Positions 1-7,850 are shown, numbered from the stretch's first letter. The stretch: DNA of 64,000 nucleotides from Streptomyces lasiicapitis (GCF_014646335.1 NZ_BMNG01000015.1:124001-188000), one strand, 5' to 3'. Notes: generated by a model from the letters alone, not told the origin. A program made the numbers and translations.

Positions 1-30
1 CCTTGCCGCCCCGCCCGCTGCTGGGTGTTG

Positions 31-55
31 CCGGGGCGGGGCATACCCGCCCCGG
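31..55. terminator. GC-rich hairpin, probable terminator
   Basis: A perfect 10-bp stem (CCGGGGCGGG pairing with CCCGCCCCGG) closes a 5-nt loop, gcata. It lies just downstream of the minus-strand RibD_C-domain gene. There is no T-run, which is usual for Streptomyces intrinsic terminators. Confidence 0.6.
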
Positions 56-139
56 GCGGGCCCGACACCGGCTACCGACCGTGCCGCCTCGGGGCAGCAC
101 CGGGAGGCAATAGCCGGCCGGAGCCGCCCTGAGGACCGG

Positions 140-787
140 TCACTTTCGCCAGAACAGGTGGTGCGTCACACCGCTCGGGCTCGGCACGACCTCCAGGTGG
201 AACCGGTCGAGCAGCTCATCGGGTGACTCCCAGAGCCGTAGCCCGGACCCGAGTTTCACCGGCGAGACCGCCACATGCATGGTGTCGACGAGGCCGGCGT
301 CGAGGAACTGCCGGATGGTGGTGACCCCGCCGCCGAGTCGGACGTCCTTGCCCCGCGCCGCCTCCCGCGTCTGTTCGAGGACCGTGGCCGGGTCGCCGTC
401 GACGAAGTGGAACGTGGTGTCGGAGAGCGTGAACGACGGACGCTTGTGGTGGGTCATGACGAACACCGGGGTCCGGAACGGGGGCTCGTCCCCCCACCAG
501 CCGCGCCACTCATGGTCGTTCCAGGGCCCGCGCTGGGGCCCGAACTTGTTGCGGCCCATGATCTCGGCACCGATGTGGCGGTCGTAATCCCGCGTGAAGT
601 AGTCGTCGAGGCCCCGACTGCCCCCGGGGTCGGTGCGCATAGGCCAGCTCGCCGTGGCACCGGCCCAGGCGAACAGCCTCGCGGGGTCCACGGCGAGGCC
701 GAACGGGTTCTCCAGGCTCTGGTCCTCGCCGGCGGCGATTCCGTCACTGGAGACGTTGAAGTTCTGAACTCTCAGCAGCTGGGCCAC
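140..787 (-). CDS. Dihydrofolate reductase / RibD C-terminal domain family protein
   Basis: A 215-residue cytoplasmic protein of the RibD_C (bacterial bifunctional deaminase-reductase C-terminal) superfamily, probably an NAD(P)H-dependent oxidoreductase. Family features seen are the EIMGRNKFGP segment near residue 75, the strand PVFVMTHHKRP near 105 and the nucleotide-binding loop VRLGGGVTTIRQFLDAGLVD near 148, which fit the family's usual 180-220 residues. I chose GTG at 787 over an in-frame ATG 24 nt upstream because a perfect AGGAGG (793-798, minus strand) sits 5 nt before the GTG. It appears monocistronic. The substrate cannot be read from sequence, and stand-alone members are not riboflavin biosynthesis enzymes. 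Confidence 0.85.
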   Translation of the reverse strand: MAQLLRVQNFNVSSDGIAAGEDQSLENPFGLAVDPARLFAWAGATASWPMRTDPGGSRGLDDYFTRDYDRHIGAEIMGRNKFGPQRGPWNDHEWRGWWGDEPPFRTPVFVMTHHKRPSFTLSDTTFHFVDGDPATVLEQTREAARGKDVRLGGGVTTIRQFLDAGLVDTMHVAVSPVKLGSGLRLWESPDELLDRFHLEVVPSPSGVTHHLFWRK

Positions 788-989
788 GTGATCCTCCTGC
801 GATGTCGACAACGGTGGTGAGACTCTCCGGTCCGGGAAAACTCATCGCTACGTCCGTGACCAGTCAGAAACCGGGCTACCTAGTGTCCCGACCTGTGAAG
901 TTGGCGAGGTTCGGGCAGTCTGCCGTGGTGCGGGGACGTCAGCCCCTGCGGAAACCCTCGCGCCATCTGTTCGATCACCGAAGAGACTG

Positions 990-1164
990 TCACAGATAGC
1001 GGCTCAGCCCTCTGCAGTAGCGGGTGCGGAGACGTCTTGAGTAGTGCAGCCAGGCGAAGGCGCGTTCGGCCACCCGGCGGATCTTGCCCAGCCCGGAGCC
1101 GTTCGGGAGCAGGTGGCAGCAGCGGGGGCCACGCGCTCCCACAGGTCGTCCGGAACGAGATCAG
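990..1164 (-). pseudogene. IS5-like transposase remnant, N-terminus fused to C-terminus
   Basis: Reading the minus strand, the first ~15 codons match an IS5-type transposase start (LVPDDLWERVAP). They jump directly to the C-terminal part, GLGKIRRVAERAFAWLHYSR followed by LRTRYCRG, ending in TGA at 990-992. The whole catalytic centre is deleted, so it cannot be active. The left 40 nt are duplicated at 1571-1610. The closest relatives by memory are IS5-group elements with a VVERTFAWLH motif; the exact group needs a database search. Confidence 0.6.
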
Positions 1165-1610
1165 CAGGACGGCGCGCAGTGCCGTGTCGCCTGCGGACCG
1201 GCCAGGACATCGAAGCCGTACCCAAAGGCGGCGAGCCCCGCGACGGTCGCCGCCAGCCCGAGGGCGGTACGCCACCGGCCCCGTACCGCGAGGAAAATGG
1301 CCATGGCGGCGGCGGTCCCGCCGAGCATCAGGACCGGCAGGCCCAGCCAGAGCAAGTCCGGGTTGGTCTCACCCTCGAAACCGCCGAAGAGGCCCCTTCG
1401 GCCGTACGGCAGCCAGACCGCGAAGCCCGCGAGCGCGCCGACTGCCGCCGTCAGGCACCCCGCGGCGCCGGTGACGGCTTCGCGCCGGGGCGTCTGCTCA
1501 GTCTCCATACGCGGAGAGACGCCTCGCCGGGGCTGGGAAGTTCCGCTGCCCCCGGAACAGGCACAGCAGCGGGGCCACGCGCTCCCACAGGTCGTCCGGA
1601 ACGAGATCAG
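1125..1610. repeat. 40-bp perfect direct repeat (1125-1164 and 1571-1610)
   Basis: The same 40 nt, encoding the transposase N-terminus on the minus strand, occurs at 1125-1164 and 1571-1610 and encloses a small membrane-protein gene. Identity extends a few bases further with one gap. This looks like duplication of an IS end, or two nested insertions of the same element followed by deletion. Confidence 0.85.
1161..1508 (-). CDS. Small integral membrane protein, 3' end truncated by IS sequence
   Basis: A 115-residue protein with about three hydrophobic segments (roughly residues 14-33, 46-66 and 75-105) after a short polar N-terminus (METEQTPRR). The final codons and the TGA lie inside the duplicated transposase sequence, so the native C-terminus was probably lost when the IS arrived. 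The ATG at 1508 has no strong Shine-Dalgarno. No family recognised. It is either a truncated chromosomal gene or a passenger between IS fragments. Confidence 0.45.
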   Translation of the reverse strand: METEQTPRREAVTGAAGCLTAAVGALAGFAVWLPYGRRGLFGGFEGETNPDLLWLGLPVLMLGGTAAAMAIFLAVRGRWRTALGLAATVAGLAAFGYGFDVLAGPQATRHCAPSC

Positions 1611-1650
1611 CTCGCACTCGGACAGCCTGCCGACCAAGGTCGTCGAGCAT
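1571..1650 (-). pseudogene. IS5-like transposase 5' fragment
   Basis: An ATG at 1648-1650 begins a frame that soon reads RADLVPDDLWERVAPLL, the same N-terminal motif as the remnant at 990-1164, then runs into unrelated sequence after about 28 codons. It is a truncated second copy of the same transposase start. Confidence 0.5.
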
Positions 1651-2016
1651 CAGGCCCGCGGCTCACCTCGATCTGAAACGATCAGTAAGGCCTGTCCGAC
1701 GGATCAGGTCGGCGGGGCAGCGTGGCCATGCTGCCTCCGCGGCATGGCCGTCCGGACGGTACGGCATTCCTTCATGAGGACGAGAACCAACCGGATACCT
1801 TGACGTGCCGGTTCGTCAATTAGGCGTAGAACAGCCCGTGTTGGCGCAGTTCGCCTCCGAATGGCTGTGTACGCGCCTAGGCATCGGTGGCGGTCCGGCC
1901 TAGGTTTCCCGTCTGGTCCCGGACCCCGGCCATTGCTGTAGACGAGGCCGCGAGAGGCGTTGAACTGGCCCCGCCTCTCGCGACCTGGCACCTTCACTCC
2001 GCAGCAGGAGCCCGAG
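1651..2016. other. Intergenic stretch without recognisable gene
   Basis: About 366 nt between the transposase fragment and a small decayed gene. Short open frames exist on both strands, but none shows a ribosome binding site or recognisable motif. It is probably scar sequence of the insertion activity around it. Confidence 0.4.
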
Positions 2017-2198
2017 ATGTCCACCACGGTCCACCGCGGCACCACGTCGCCGTACGCGCCGGAGCAGACACCACCGCACTGGAGTCACTCCCGGACAGAG
2101 GCAACGACGCCCATGGCCTGGACCTGCACCGCACCCCGGACGGCCACCTCCGCCTTGCCTGCCGCGGCCTGTGGGCCGAGCCGAAGCCCACGCGCTGA
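2017..2198 (+). pseudogene. Possible decayed small gene of unknown function
   Basis: An ATG at 2017 follows GGAG (2007-2010) at good spacing and reads about 18 codons (MSTTVHRGTTSPYAPEQT). The frame then degenerates, while the frame ending at the TGA at 2198 gives a plausible continuation (DAHGLDLHRTPDGHLRLACR). Together they suggest a ~60-residue protein broken by one frameshift near 2065-2080. The family is not known to me, and a real gene is uncertain. Confidence 0.3.
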
Positions 2199-2258
2199 AA
2201 CGAGGCCGCCCCCGGCCTGGGAGGTCGACCCATGTGGGCTGTTGGGTAGCCTGCGGTC

Positions 2259-2686
2259 GTGGCAATCGGATCGAACACCGACGACTGGCTGCAGGACACG
2301 CGGCGTTCCTGCGACACCGTCGCCGCGAGCTACGCGGAACAGTTGCGCAACCTCCTGGACGAAGCCCCCGAGGAGAGCGCGTTTCTCAGGCTGTTCGCCG
2401 ACCTGGTGCACACCAACGGCGGCGGCCCGGTCGCAGACGTGGGCTGCGGATCAGGGCGCATCACGGCCCACCTGCGCCAACTGGGCGTGGACGCGTTCGG
2501 CATCGACCTGTCGCCCGGCATGGTCGAGGTGGCCGGCGTGACCACCCCGCTCTCCGGTTCGAACTCGGCTCCATGACGGACCTCCACCTCGGCGATGGTT
2601 CGATGGGCGGCTTGGTCGCCTGGTACTCGCTGATCCACGTCCCCGACGACGAGATCGACTTGAAGTCGTCGCCCTCACTTCATTGA
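2259..2686 (+). pseudogene. SAM-dependent methyltransferase, frameshifted and 3'-truncated
   Basis: The N-terminal ~90 residues are a class I methyltransferase with motif I VADVGCGSGRITAHL (about residues 57-71) and FGIDLSPGMVEVA. One base is missing at 2531-2535; restoring a C gives VEVARRDHPALRFELGSM and continues through LVAWYSLIHVPDDE in the second frame. The frame then ends early, so the C-terminal third is lost. The GTG at 2259 is preceded by TAGCCT (2246-2251) at leaderless spacing. The substrate is unknown. Confidence 0.75.
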
Positions 2687-3201
2687 TCTGCGGAAATCCG
2701 TCAGGGAGGTGTTCTGGCCTGCGCGATCCGCCTTTCTGACCCTTTCACCGTGCTGCCTGTTGATGCGGCCGATCCTCCCCAGCCGCTCCCCAATGGGGCT
2801 TCGTTCTCCCCAGATTCTCCCCAGCGAGGGGCGCTTCGGTAGAGGCATCGCCCCTGGTCGAGCCCGGTTTCCGGCTTGTCACGGTGGCTACGCACGGCAA
2901 CTGAGGGCGCTTGGCCGGGAGGGTGCGCAGATTGCGCACGCGGCTCGGCTGGGTCGGACTACGCGGCCGAGCAGGGCGACGGTGCCGGCGAGGCCCACCG
3001 CAATCCGGCTCGCTTTGGAGCGCGTCGCATTGACCGCCGCGCTGGGGATCACCACCGTCCACGTCACGGACGAGGGCGCGCCGAACAGGCGCTGCGCCTG
3101 AAGCACGCTTGTCGTCCATAGGGCCAGCCTGGTGTCGCAGCGCTGTTGGCCGGCCGGGGCCCTGGTGCGCGGGTGGCGGCCGGGCAGGCTAGTTTGCTTG
3201 G
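2687..3201. other. Intergenic stretch, no convincing gene
   Basis: About 515 nt. Open frames on both strands lack ribosome binding sites and family motifs. It is probably the eroded remainder of the methyltransferase locus. Confidence 0.4.
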
Positions 3202-3642
3202 ATGAGTCTTCTTGATGATGTGGCCGAGCGCGATGGCTGGCGGTGCTGGGTGTGTGACGAACCGGTCGACCCCGACGAGTCGGTCAACGACCCGCGGGGG
3301 CCCAGTGTCGACAGCCGGACCGCCGACCGGAAGGCCAAGGTCGCCGAGCGGCTCGCGCACCGCGGGTGCAATAGCCGCAAGGGTGCGGTCAAGGTGGTCA
3401 TCGCCTGGCCGGAGCGCCTGTACGTGGTCGAACCCGCGCCGCTGATCGCCGTTGGCGACAGGCTGGAGCGCAAGGGGGGCCGCGAGATGGTGGGCCGTTG
3501 TCCGACCAGGAAGGACGCCCAGGAGGCGGCGGATTGGTTGGTGGACCGGTTCTCCCGACTGCTACCGGGGTTGCCGGTGACCGCCGACATCGAGGCGGGC
3601 GGCGGCCAGTTCCTCGTCATCCTGGCCACCGGCCGCCGCTGA
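3202..3642 (+). CDS. HNH-endonuclease-like zinc protein
   Basis: A 146-residue protein with an N-terminal HNH-like fold: a CWVC pair (near residues 15-18) and a distal LAHRGCNSRKG (near 55) would form the zinc knuckle and the terminal H-N part of an HNH site. The position where HNH nucleases carry the catalytic Asp-His (V/LDH) reads VDSRT, so the key His appears to be Ser and nuclease activity is doubtful. The ~80-residue C-terminal half is not recognised. The ATG starts 6 nt after TAGTTT (3190-3195), which implies leaderless translation. A hairpin terminator follows at 3737-3780. Confidence 0.65.
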   Translation: MSLLDDVAERDGWRCWVCDEPVDPDESVNDPRGPSVDSRTADRKAKVAERLAHRGCNSRKGAVKVVIAWPERLYVVEPAPLIAVGDRLERKGGREMVGRCPTRKDAQEAADWLVDRFSRLLPGLPVTADIEAGGGQFLVILATGRR

Positions 3643-3736
3643 TCGGGGATCACCCCCAGCCCAAGACGGCCGACGCCGGGGCGCAGTGGCCGGAGAAGGC
3701 GAACGGGCCTGTGATGCCCCGCTAACAGCAGGAGCG

Positions 3737-3780
3737 CAGCAGTGCGGGCCACCCCCGCCGGGTGGCGGCCCGCACTGCTG
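3737..3780. terminator. Strong hairpin terminator
   Basis: CAGCAGTGCGGGCC (3737-3750) pairs perfectly with GGCCCGCACTGCTG (3767-3780) over 14 bp. It is placed after the HNH-like gene and before the minus-strand remnant, so it may serve both directions. Confidence 0.75.
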
Positions 3781-3783
3781 TGT

Positions 3784-3984
3784 TCACTCCGCGGAGCGAT
3801 CGGGGCTCCAGACGGCTGGCCCGCCGCCGCGCCACTCGATGAGCAGCGGGTCGTCCAGGGACGTTTTCCGGGTCCAGTCCTGCCCGCCGCAGGAACTCCA
3901 GGAGGTCGCGGGGGCCCAGGGCGCGGCCGAGGATGGGGTGCCGGCCTCGGGCTGTGTTCGCGGCCAGGGGCGAGGGACTGGCGG
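3784..3984 (-). pseudogene. Unidentified gene remnant
   Basis: On the minus strand a coherent peptide (GRHPILGRALGPRDLLEFLR then AGLDPENV) continues after a one-base frameshift as DDPLLIEWRGGGPAVWSP to a TGA at 3784-3786. The upstream frame is closed by a stop just before the 2H phosphoesterase gene ends. It looks like the 3' part of a decayed gene. I do not recognise the family. Confidence 0.3.
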
Positions 3985-3991
3985 GCGGTGT

Positions 3992-4519
3992 TTACGGCCC
4001 GTCCGGGACGCCGAGCGGCACGGTGAACCGCGGCTCCCAGCCTTCCTCCGTCAGCACCACCAGCTGGACCGCCGTCGCTCGGGTGTGCAGCGGCAGCAGG
4101 CTGTCGATCGCAGCGCGGACATGGGCGGCAGCTGTCGGGTTGTCCGCACCCATAGCGACCGTGACATGGGCGGCGGGCTGCGCCCCGAAGCGGCCCTTGT
4201 ACGGGCGCAACCCGGGCCACTGGGTGCGGAACGTATCGACGATCGTTTGGAGTCCCGGAACGGCGACGGCGACGAAGCCGGATGCCGTCACGACCTCCTC
4301 CAAGAGCAGATCAGCTGCCGGAAAACTCGCAGCCAGGGAACGCACGCCCTTCTCGTCCTGATCTGTCAGCGCCGATTCCGGCACGAACGGGTAGAGGAGC
4401 GAGACGTGCGCCGGCACCCCACGACGAACCAGAGCCGGGTCGATGCGCGACGCCGCATCGAGGAGCGGGGCGGCAGCGGGCAAGACAATAACGACGGCAG
4501 TGGTCCCTGGCTCTGGCAC
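3992..4519 (-). CDS. 2'-5' RNA ligase / 2H phosphoesterase family protein
   Basis: A ~175-residue two-histidine phosphoesterase. Two signature H-x-(S/T) motifs are visible: AHVSLLYPF (about residue 45) and AHVTVAMG (about residue 132), spaced as in the LigT/YjcG fold. Members hydrolyse 2',3'-cyclic phosphates or related RNA ends; the substrate here is unknown. The start is uncertain: GTG at 4519 begins just before the first strand (TTAVVIVLP), but the frame stays open upstream to about 4708. The gene is flanked by gene remnants. Confidence 0.75.
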   Translation of the reverse strand: MPEPGTTAVVIVLPAAAPLLDAASRIDPALVRRGVPAHVSLLYPFVPESALTDQDEKGVRSLAASFPAADLLLEEVVTASGFVAVAVPGLQTIVDTFRTQWPGLRPYKGRFGAQPAAHVTVAMGADNPTAAAHVRAAIDSLLPLHTRATAVQLVVLTEEGWEPRFTVPLGVPDGP

Positions 4520-4655
4520 GCCGTCATCATCGCAGGCCAGTGCGCAGCTGATGAATGTGCCGCTTTCCAGGGCTTTGCGTGTCGCCTGACCGGGATCTTT
4601 GAAGATCAGCGTCCAGTGTTCCAACTGGAGTCGGGCCTTCAGGAGGACTTCCGCG

Positions 4656-4904
4656 CCAGCGGCTACCCCACACGCGGTGGTCGAGTACGTCGACGACCAG
4701 GGCTGCATGCACGAGTTGCAGGACCAGCGAACGGGGCGCTCGGGGCCGCGTGTGGGGAGTCCGGCCCCGGTGATCTACCTTCCCGGCACCCCGGGGACCG
4801 CGCGGATCGACATCGCCCGGAGAGGCTTGTGGAGGATCGTGCCGAGCCTCGCGTTCGGCTGTCTGTTCGCGAGCCTCGCGCTCTGGGAGCTCGTCCGCCG
4901 CTGA
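4656..4904 (+). pseudogene. DUF3592-like membrane protein, N-terminally truncated
   Basis: The frame encodes a typical DUF3592 ending: a strand VVEYVDDQGCMHEL, then SGPRVGSPAPVIYLPGTPGT, and a C-terminal transmembrane helix (LAFGCLFASLALWELV). The N-terminal helix normally preceding this domain is missing, and the upstream frame overlaps the opposite-strand phosphoesterase, so I read it as a truncated gene. Confidence 0.5.
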
Positions 4905-5171
4905 GCCGACACGCAGGCGCAGTCCGTTCGCGTCGTACAGCAGGCGCATCCGGGGGCTCGAACGGGCCTCACCCTGGAAGCGCTCCCTTGGGCTCGACGG
5001 CGCACACCACCTGCAACGCGCCGAAGACGGTGCACGAGAAGCTCCAGCCCGACGGCATCCGCCCGCGGTGAGCGCGCGCCGCCCAACCGAGTGGGGTGAA
5101 TCCTTTCGCGGTGCTCGTGCCTCTCTAACCTGTGCGGACAGCAGCGTCGGCACAGGAACCGGAGGTTTGTC

Positions 5172-5261
5172 GTGATCATTGGTGCCGTCATCGCGGGGGC
5201 TGTGCTCATCTGTACGTGTGCTTTCATCGTGCGCCGTCAGCGGGGGCGCTCGCGTGGCTGA
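5172..5261 (+). CDS. 29-residue single-helix membrane microprotein
   Basis: GTG at 5172 follows GGAGG (5161-5165) with a 6-nt spacer and encodes IIGAVIAGAVLICTCAFIV then a basic tail RRQRGRSRG, a clear single transmembrane helix with positive-inside charge. Its stop overlaps the GTG start of the ECF sigma gene (shared GTGGCTGA, 5254-5261), so the two are translationally coupled. The function is unknown; it could be a leader that gates sigma translation, or a small membrane partner of the sigma factor. Confidence 0.55.
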   Translation: MIIGAVIAGAVLICTCAFIVRRQRGRSRG

Positions 5262-5814
5262 CTTCACATGGCCCGGCGAACAGTTGATCGCCGCGGCGCA
5301 GAAGGGCGACGTCGAAGCCACAGCCGCTCTGGTGAGCGGCTCGCACCCGCACGTACAGCGGTTCGCGTATTCGTTGTGCGCCACTCCCCAGGACGCCGAG
5401 GACGCCGCGCAGGAAGCACTGATCATCCTGTATCGCAAGATCGGAATGCTGCGGGCCTCGGGCGCGCTGGCGTCGTGGATGTTCCGCATCGTGCGCAACG
5501 AGTGCCTGCGGCGGGCGCGGCTTACGCTGCGCAGCCAAGGGCCGGTCCCGGACACCGTCGTGCCGTCGTTCGAGGACGAGGTGCTGCAACGTCTGGAAGC
5601 AAGCCGGGTGGCGAAGGCGATCGCCGAGTTGCCCGCCGACCAACGACGCGTGCTGATCCTGCGGGACATCCAGGGCTACAGCGGACGGATGGTCGCCGAC
5701 GCGCTCGGCCTCAGCACCGCCGCGATGAAATCGAGGCTGCATCGCGCCCGTGCGACGGTTCGCCAGGCCTTGCAGGCGACACCTGATCCTCTTCCGGGAG
5801 TCGGCCATGACTGA
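5254..5814 (+). CDS. RNA polymerase ECF-type sigma factor
   Basis: A 186-residue sigma-70 family (ECF) protein. Region 2 is visible as QRFAYSLCATPQDAEDAAQE and ASWMFRIVRNECLRRAR (about residues 36-90). Region 4 is ELPADQRRVLILRDIQGYSG followed by a helix-turn-helix AMKSRLHRARATVRQAL (about 125-175). The GTG at 5254 is chosen over an open upstream frame because it overlaps the stop of the coupled microprotein gene. The 3' end overlaps the next gene (ATGACTGA, 5807-5814), so three genes form one operon. No anti-sigma factor is recognisable, but the downstream protein is a candidate partner. Confidence 0.85.
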   Translation: MADFTWPGEQLIAAAQKGDVEATAALVSGSHPHVQRFAYSLCATPQDAEDAAQEALIILYRKIGMLRASGALASWMFRIVRNECLRRARLTLRSQGPVPDTVVPSFEDEVLQRLEASRVAKAIAELPADQRRVLILRDIQGYSGRMVADALGLSTAAMKSRLHRARATVRQALQATPDPLPGVGHD

Positions 5815-6075
5815 CAAGCAGAGCTTCGCCAGCACCTCGCTGCCCCGGCACTTGGTGCGTGGCACCCTGGGATTCGGTGCCCTGGCCGCTTCGGTCCTGC
5901 TCATCCCGGTAGTCGGGCCGGCCAGCCTCCTGCTGGCACCCTGGGGCTGCTCGCACTGCGCGGGTGCCCCCTGTGCTGGACGATCGGGCTGCTGCAGACC
6001 ATCTCCAACGGCCGACTGCGGCGATCATGTGTGAACGGCCGCTGCGAGCTGTCCGCCGCCCGGCACGCCCGCTGA
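5807..6075 (+). pseudogene. Small membrane/cysteine protein of the sigma operon, frameshifted
   Basis: Starts at ATG 5807, overlapping the sigma stop. It reads MTDKQSFASTSLPRHLVRG and a hydrophobic helix (GFGALAASVLLIPVVGPASL). At about 5938-5944 the frame is broken. Adding one C to the run restores LGLLALRGCPLCWTIGLLQT and a Cys-containing tail ending at TGA 6073-6075, for an intended ~89-residue protein with a CPLC motif. Either a real inactivation or a base-calling error in a C run. The CPLC pair could bind metal or sense thiols, as in some anti-sigma partners, which is inference only. Confidence 0.55.
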
Positions 6076-6140
6076 GCCGATAGGCGACGACCCGACTGCC
6101 CACGACGCAACGCCACCTACCCGGCGCCGTTTCAGGAAGC

Positions 6141-6176
6141 TGCTGGCCCTTCTCGCCCCAGCCAGAAGGGCCAGCA
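6141..6176. terminator. Hairpin terminator of the sigma operon
   Basis: TGCTGGCCCTTCT (6141-6153) and AGAAGGGCCAGCA (6164-6176) form a perfect 13-bp stem with a 10-nt loop, 65 nt after the operon end. Confidence 0.75.
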
Positions 6177-6237
6177 CGCAGGTGCAGGCCGGTGCAGGCG
6201 AGTAGGGGAACAGTCGTCCATCTACGCGGCTCAGGTC

Positions 6238-6267
6238 TTGATCAATGTTTCGAGCGCCACATAGCGT
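6238..6267 (+). promoter_or_regulatory. Promoter for leaderless Nudix gene
   Basis: TTGATC (6238-6243), an 18-nt spacer and TAGCGT (6262-6267) match a housekeeping-sigma promoter. The expected transcription start falls at or next to the GTG codons at 6272/6275, so the mRNA is probably leaderless. Confidence 0.5.
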
Positions 6268-6271
6268 CAGG

Positions 6272-6751
6272 GTGGTGGACACAACGCACAGGCCCGCAGC
6301 CCGGGTCGTCTGTCTGGACGCCGCCCATCGCCTGCTTCTCCTCCACTGGCGTGATCCGTTCGACGGGACATGGCTCTGGGAGCCGCCCGGTGGCGGCATT
6401 GAGCCGGGCGAGACGCCGCTGGCGGCGGCACGACGTGAACTGGCCGAAGAAACCGGACTAGACCCGGCCGCGGTACTTGATCGCTCCGTGCCAGTCGACC
6501 GTGACGTGCGGTGGAACGGCAAGCAGTACACCGGGACGGAGCATTTCTTCGTGGCGCAGTTCGCCGACGAGCAACCCTCGCTCGTGCGGACCGGCCTGCT
6601 CCCCGACGAGCAGGCCAACCTGGGCACACACGCGTGGATGGCGTGGTCGGATCTGGGCTCGCTGCCAGACCCGGTTGAGCCGCCGCAGTTGCTGGCCGTG
6701 CTCGACGCCCTGGTGCCGGAGGGCCCGTGGCTTGATCGTGATCGTCCATGA
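6272..6751 (+). CDS. Nudix hydrolase
   Basis: A ~159-residue Nudix pyrophosphohydrolase. The Nudix box is intact (GGGIEPGETPLAAARRELAE followed by ETGL, about residues 42-65), preceded by the usual WLWEPP strand. Such enzymes cleave nucleoside diphosphates linked to a variable group X using Mg2+; the substrate cannot be inferred. The ATG at 6245 is possible, but GTG at 6272 (or 6275) fits the promoter and leaderless spacing better. It is isolated from neighbours by a terminator upstream and an IS scrap downstream. Confidence 0.85.
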   Translation: MVDTTHRPAARVVCLDAAHRLLLLHWRDPFDGTWLWEPPGGGIEPGETPLAAARRELAEETGLDPAAVLDRSVPVDRDVRWNGKQYTGTEHFFVAQFADEQPSLVRTGLLPDEQANLGTHAWMAWSDLGSLPDPVEPPQLLAVLDALVPEGPWLDRDRP

Positions 6752-6758
6752 CCGGCGG

Positions 6759-6850
6759 TCACAACGCCTGCCGCATGAGGGTGAGTTGGACGGTGGCCTC
6801 GTGGCGGACGGCAAGCTTCTCGTAACGCGTCGCGACGCAACGGGCCTGTT
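6759..6850 (-). pseudogene. IS5-family transposase C-terminal scrap
   Basis: The minus strand ends IGLLKQARCVATRYEKLAVR then HEATVQLTLM, which matches the C-terminal end of Streptomyces IS5-family transposases (a RYDKLAVRYEATV-type ending). Only ~30 codons are recognisable and nothing upstream fits. Confidence 0.5.
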
Positions 6851-6939
6851 TCAACAGGCCGATCCGGCCCGAAGGCTTTCCCCGAGGGCGGAGATCCCGG
6901 CGCCGTCTTCTGCCTGGCGGCACCAAGCCCCGCCCCCGG

Positions 6940-7791
6940 TCAGGCTGCTTTCGCGTCCTCACCGGCCAGGAAGGGATGCAGCAGCGTGAGCAGGGCGCGC
7001 GGGCGGTGCAGCGGAATGATGTGGCCGCAGTCCTCGATGACGTGTCCGGTGAGATCGTCGGTGACCGGGCGGAGCTGGCGTTCCAGCGCAGCACCGACGG
7101 GCTGGGAGCCCAACGCCATCGTCGGCACCGTCAGGCGGGCGGTGGCGACCGCCTGCTCGATCTGTACCGCGCTTTCGGGCAGCGCCCGGTAGTACGAGAA
7201 CGCGCGGCTCAACGCCTGGCGGCCGGTGTATGCGCGGACGAAGGCGTCCCGGAGGGCGGGGCGCACCCCGTCGCCGAGCGTGCCGGCGCGCAGAAACCAG
7301 TCGACGTACGCGGCCTCGTGGCCCTCCAATACGGTCTCGGCAAGGCCGGGCTCGGCGGAATGGAAGCCGAACCACCACGGCGGCCCGTCGGCGAGGAAGT
7401 CCTCGGCGCCGGGCAGCGTGCCCAGAAGGGACTCCATGACGACCAGGCGCCGGACGAGACCGGGGCGGCGCAGGGCGAGGAGGAAGGCCGGCGCGGTACC
7501 CGCGTCGATGCCCACCACCGCGGCCGAGGACACGCCGAGCGTGGTGAGAAGCGCCGCGGCGTCCTCGGCCAGGGTGCCCGCGTCGTACCCGGAGGCGGCC
7601 CGGCTGCTCGCGCCGAACCCGCGCAGGTCCGGCGCGATGACGCGGTAGCGGCCGGACAGGTCGGCCATGACGTCCGTCCACAGCTCCCAGGTGTGCGGGA
7701 AACCGTGCAGCAGCAGTACGGCCGGGCCCGATCCGACGAGAGCGACGTTCAGTTCGACACCGTTGACGGGGACGCGCCGCAGTTCGGGCAT
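6940..7791 (-). CDS. Alpha/beta hydrolase, epoxide-hydrolase / dehalogenase type
   Basis: A 283-residue alpha/beta hydrolase with the oxyanion motif HGFPHTWELW (about residue 29), the strand-loop DLRGFGASSR (about 55) and a nucleophile elbow VVGIDAGTA (about 92) that carries Asp, not Ser. The base is in DCGHIIPLHRP near the C-terminus. An Asp nucleophile points to epoxide hydrolase or haloalkane dehalogenase chemistry rather than an esterase. It is divergent from an HxlR regulator, which probably controls it. The ATG at 7791 is preceded by a plausible purine-rich site. Confidence 0.8.
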   Translation of the reverse strand: MPELRRVPVNGVELNVALVGSGPAVLLLHGFPHTWELWTDVMADLSGRYRVIAPDLRGFGASSRAASGYDAGTLAEDAAALLTTLGVSSAAVVGIDAGTAPAFLLALRRPGLVRRLVVMESLLGTLPGAEDFLADGPPWWFGFHSAEPGLAETVLEGHEAAYVDWFLRAGTLGDGVRPALRDAFVRAYTGRQALSRAFSYYRALPESAVQIEQAVATARLTVPTMALGSQPVGAALERQLRPVTDDLTGHVIEDCGHIIPLHRPRALLTLLHPFLAGEDAKAA

Positions 7792-7821
7792 GGAGGGGCT
7801 CCAGGTATGTGGTGAGGAATA

Positions 7822-7850
7822 GTGACCAGCTCACGCTATGGAACTATCCT
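7822..7850 (+). promoter_or_regulatory. Putative promoter of the HxlR gene
   Basis: GTGACC (7822-7827), a 17-nt spacer and TATCCT (7845-7850) resemble a -35/-10 pair. If correct, the in-frame ATG at 7838 lies inside the promoter and the true start is downstream (GTG 7895 or ATG 7952). Confidence 0.35.

Noticed and set aside
3189..4220. Long open frame on the minus strand across the HNH gene, terminator and phosphoesterase
   Set aside because: It overlaps better-supported genes in other frames and has no motif; GC-rich sequence gives many long spurious frames.
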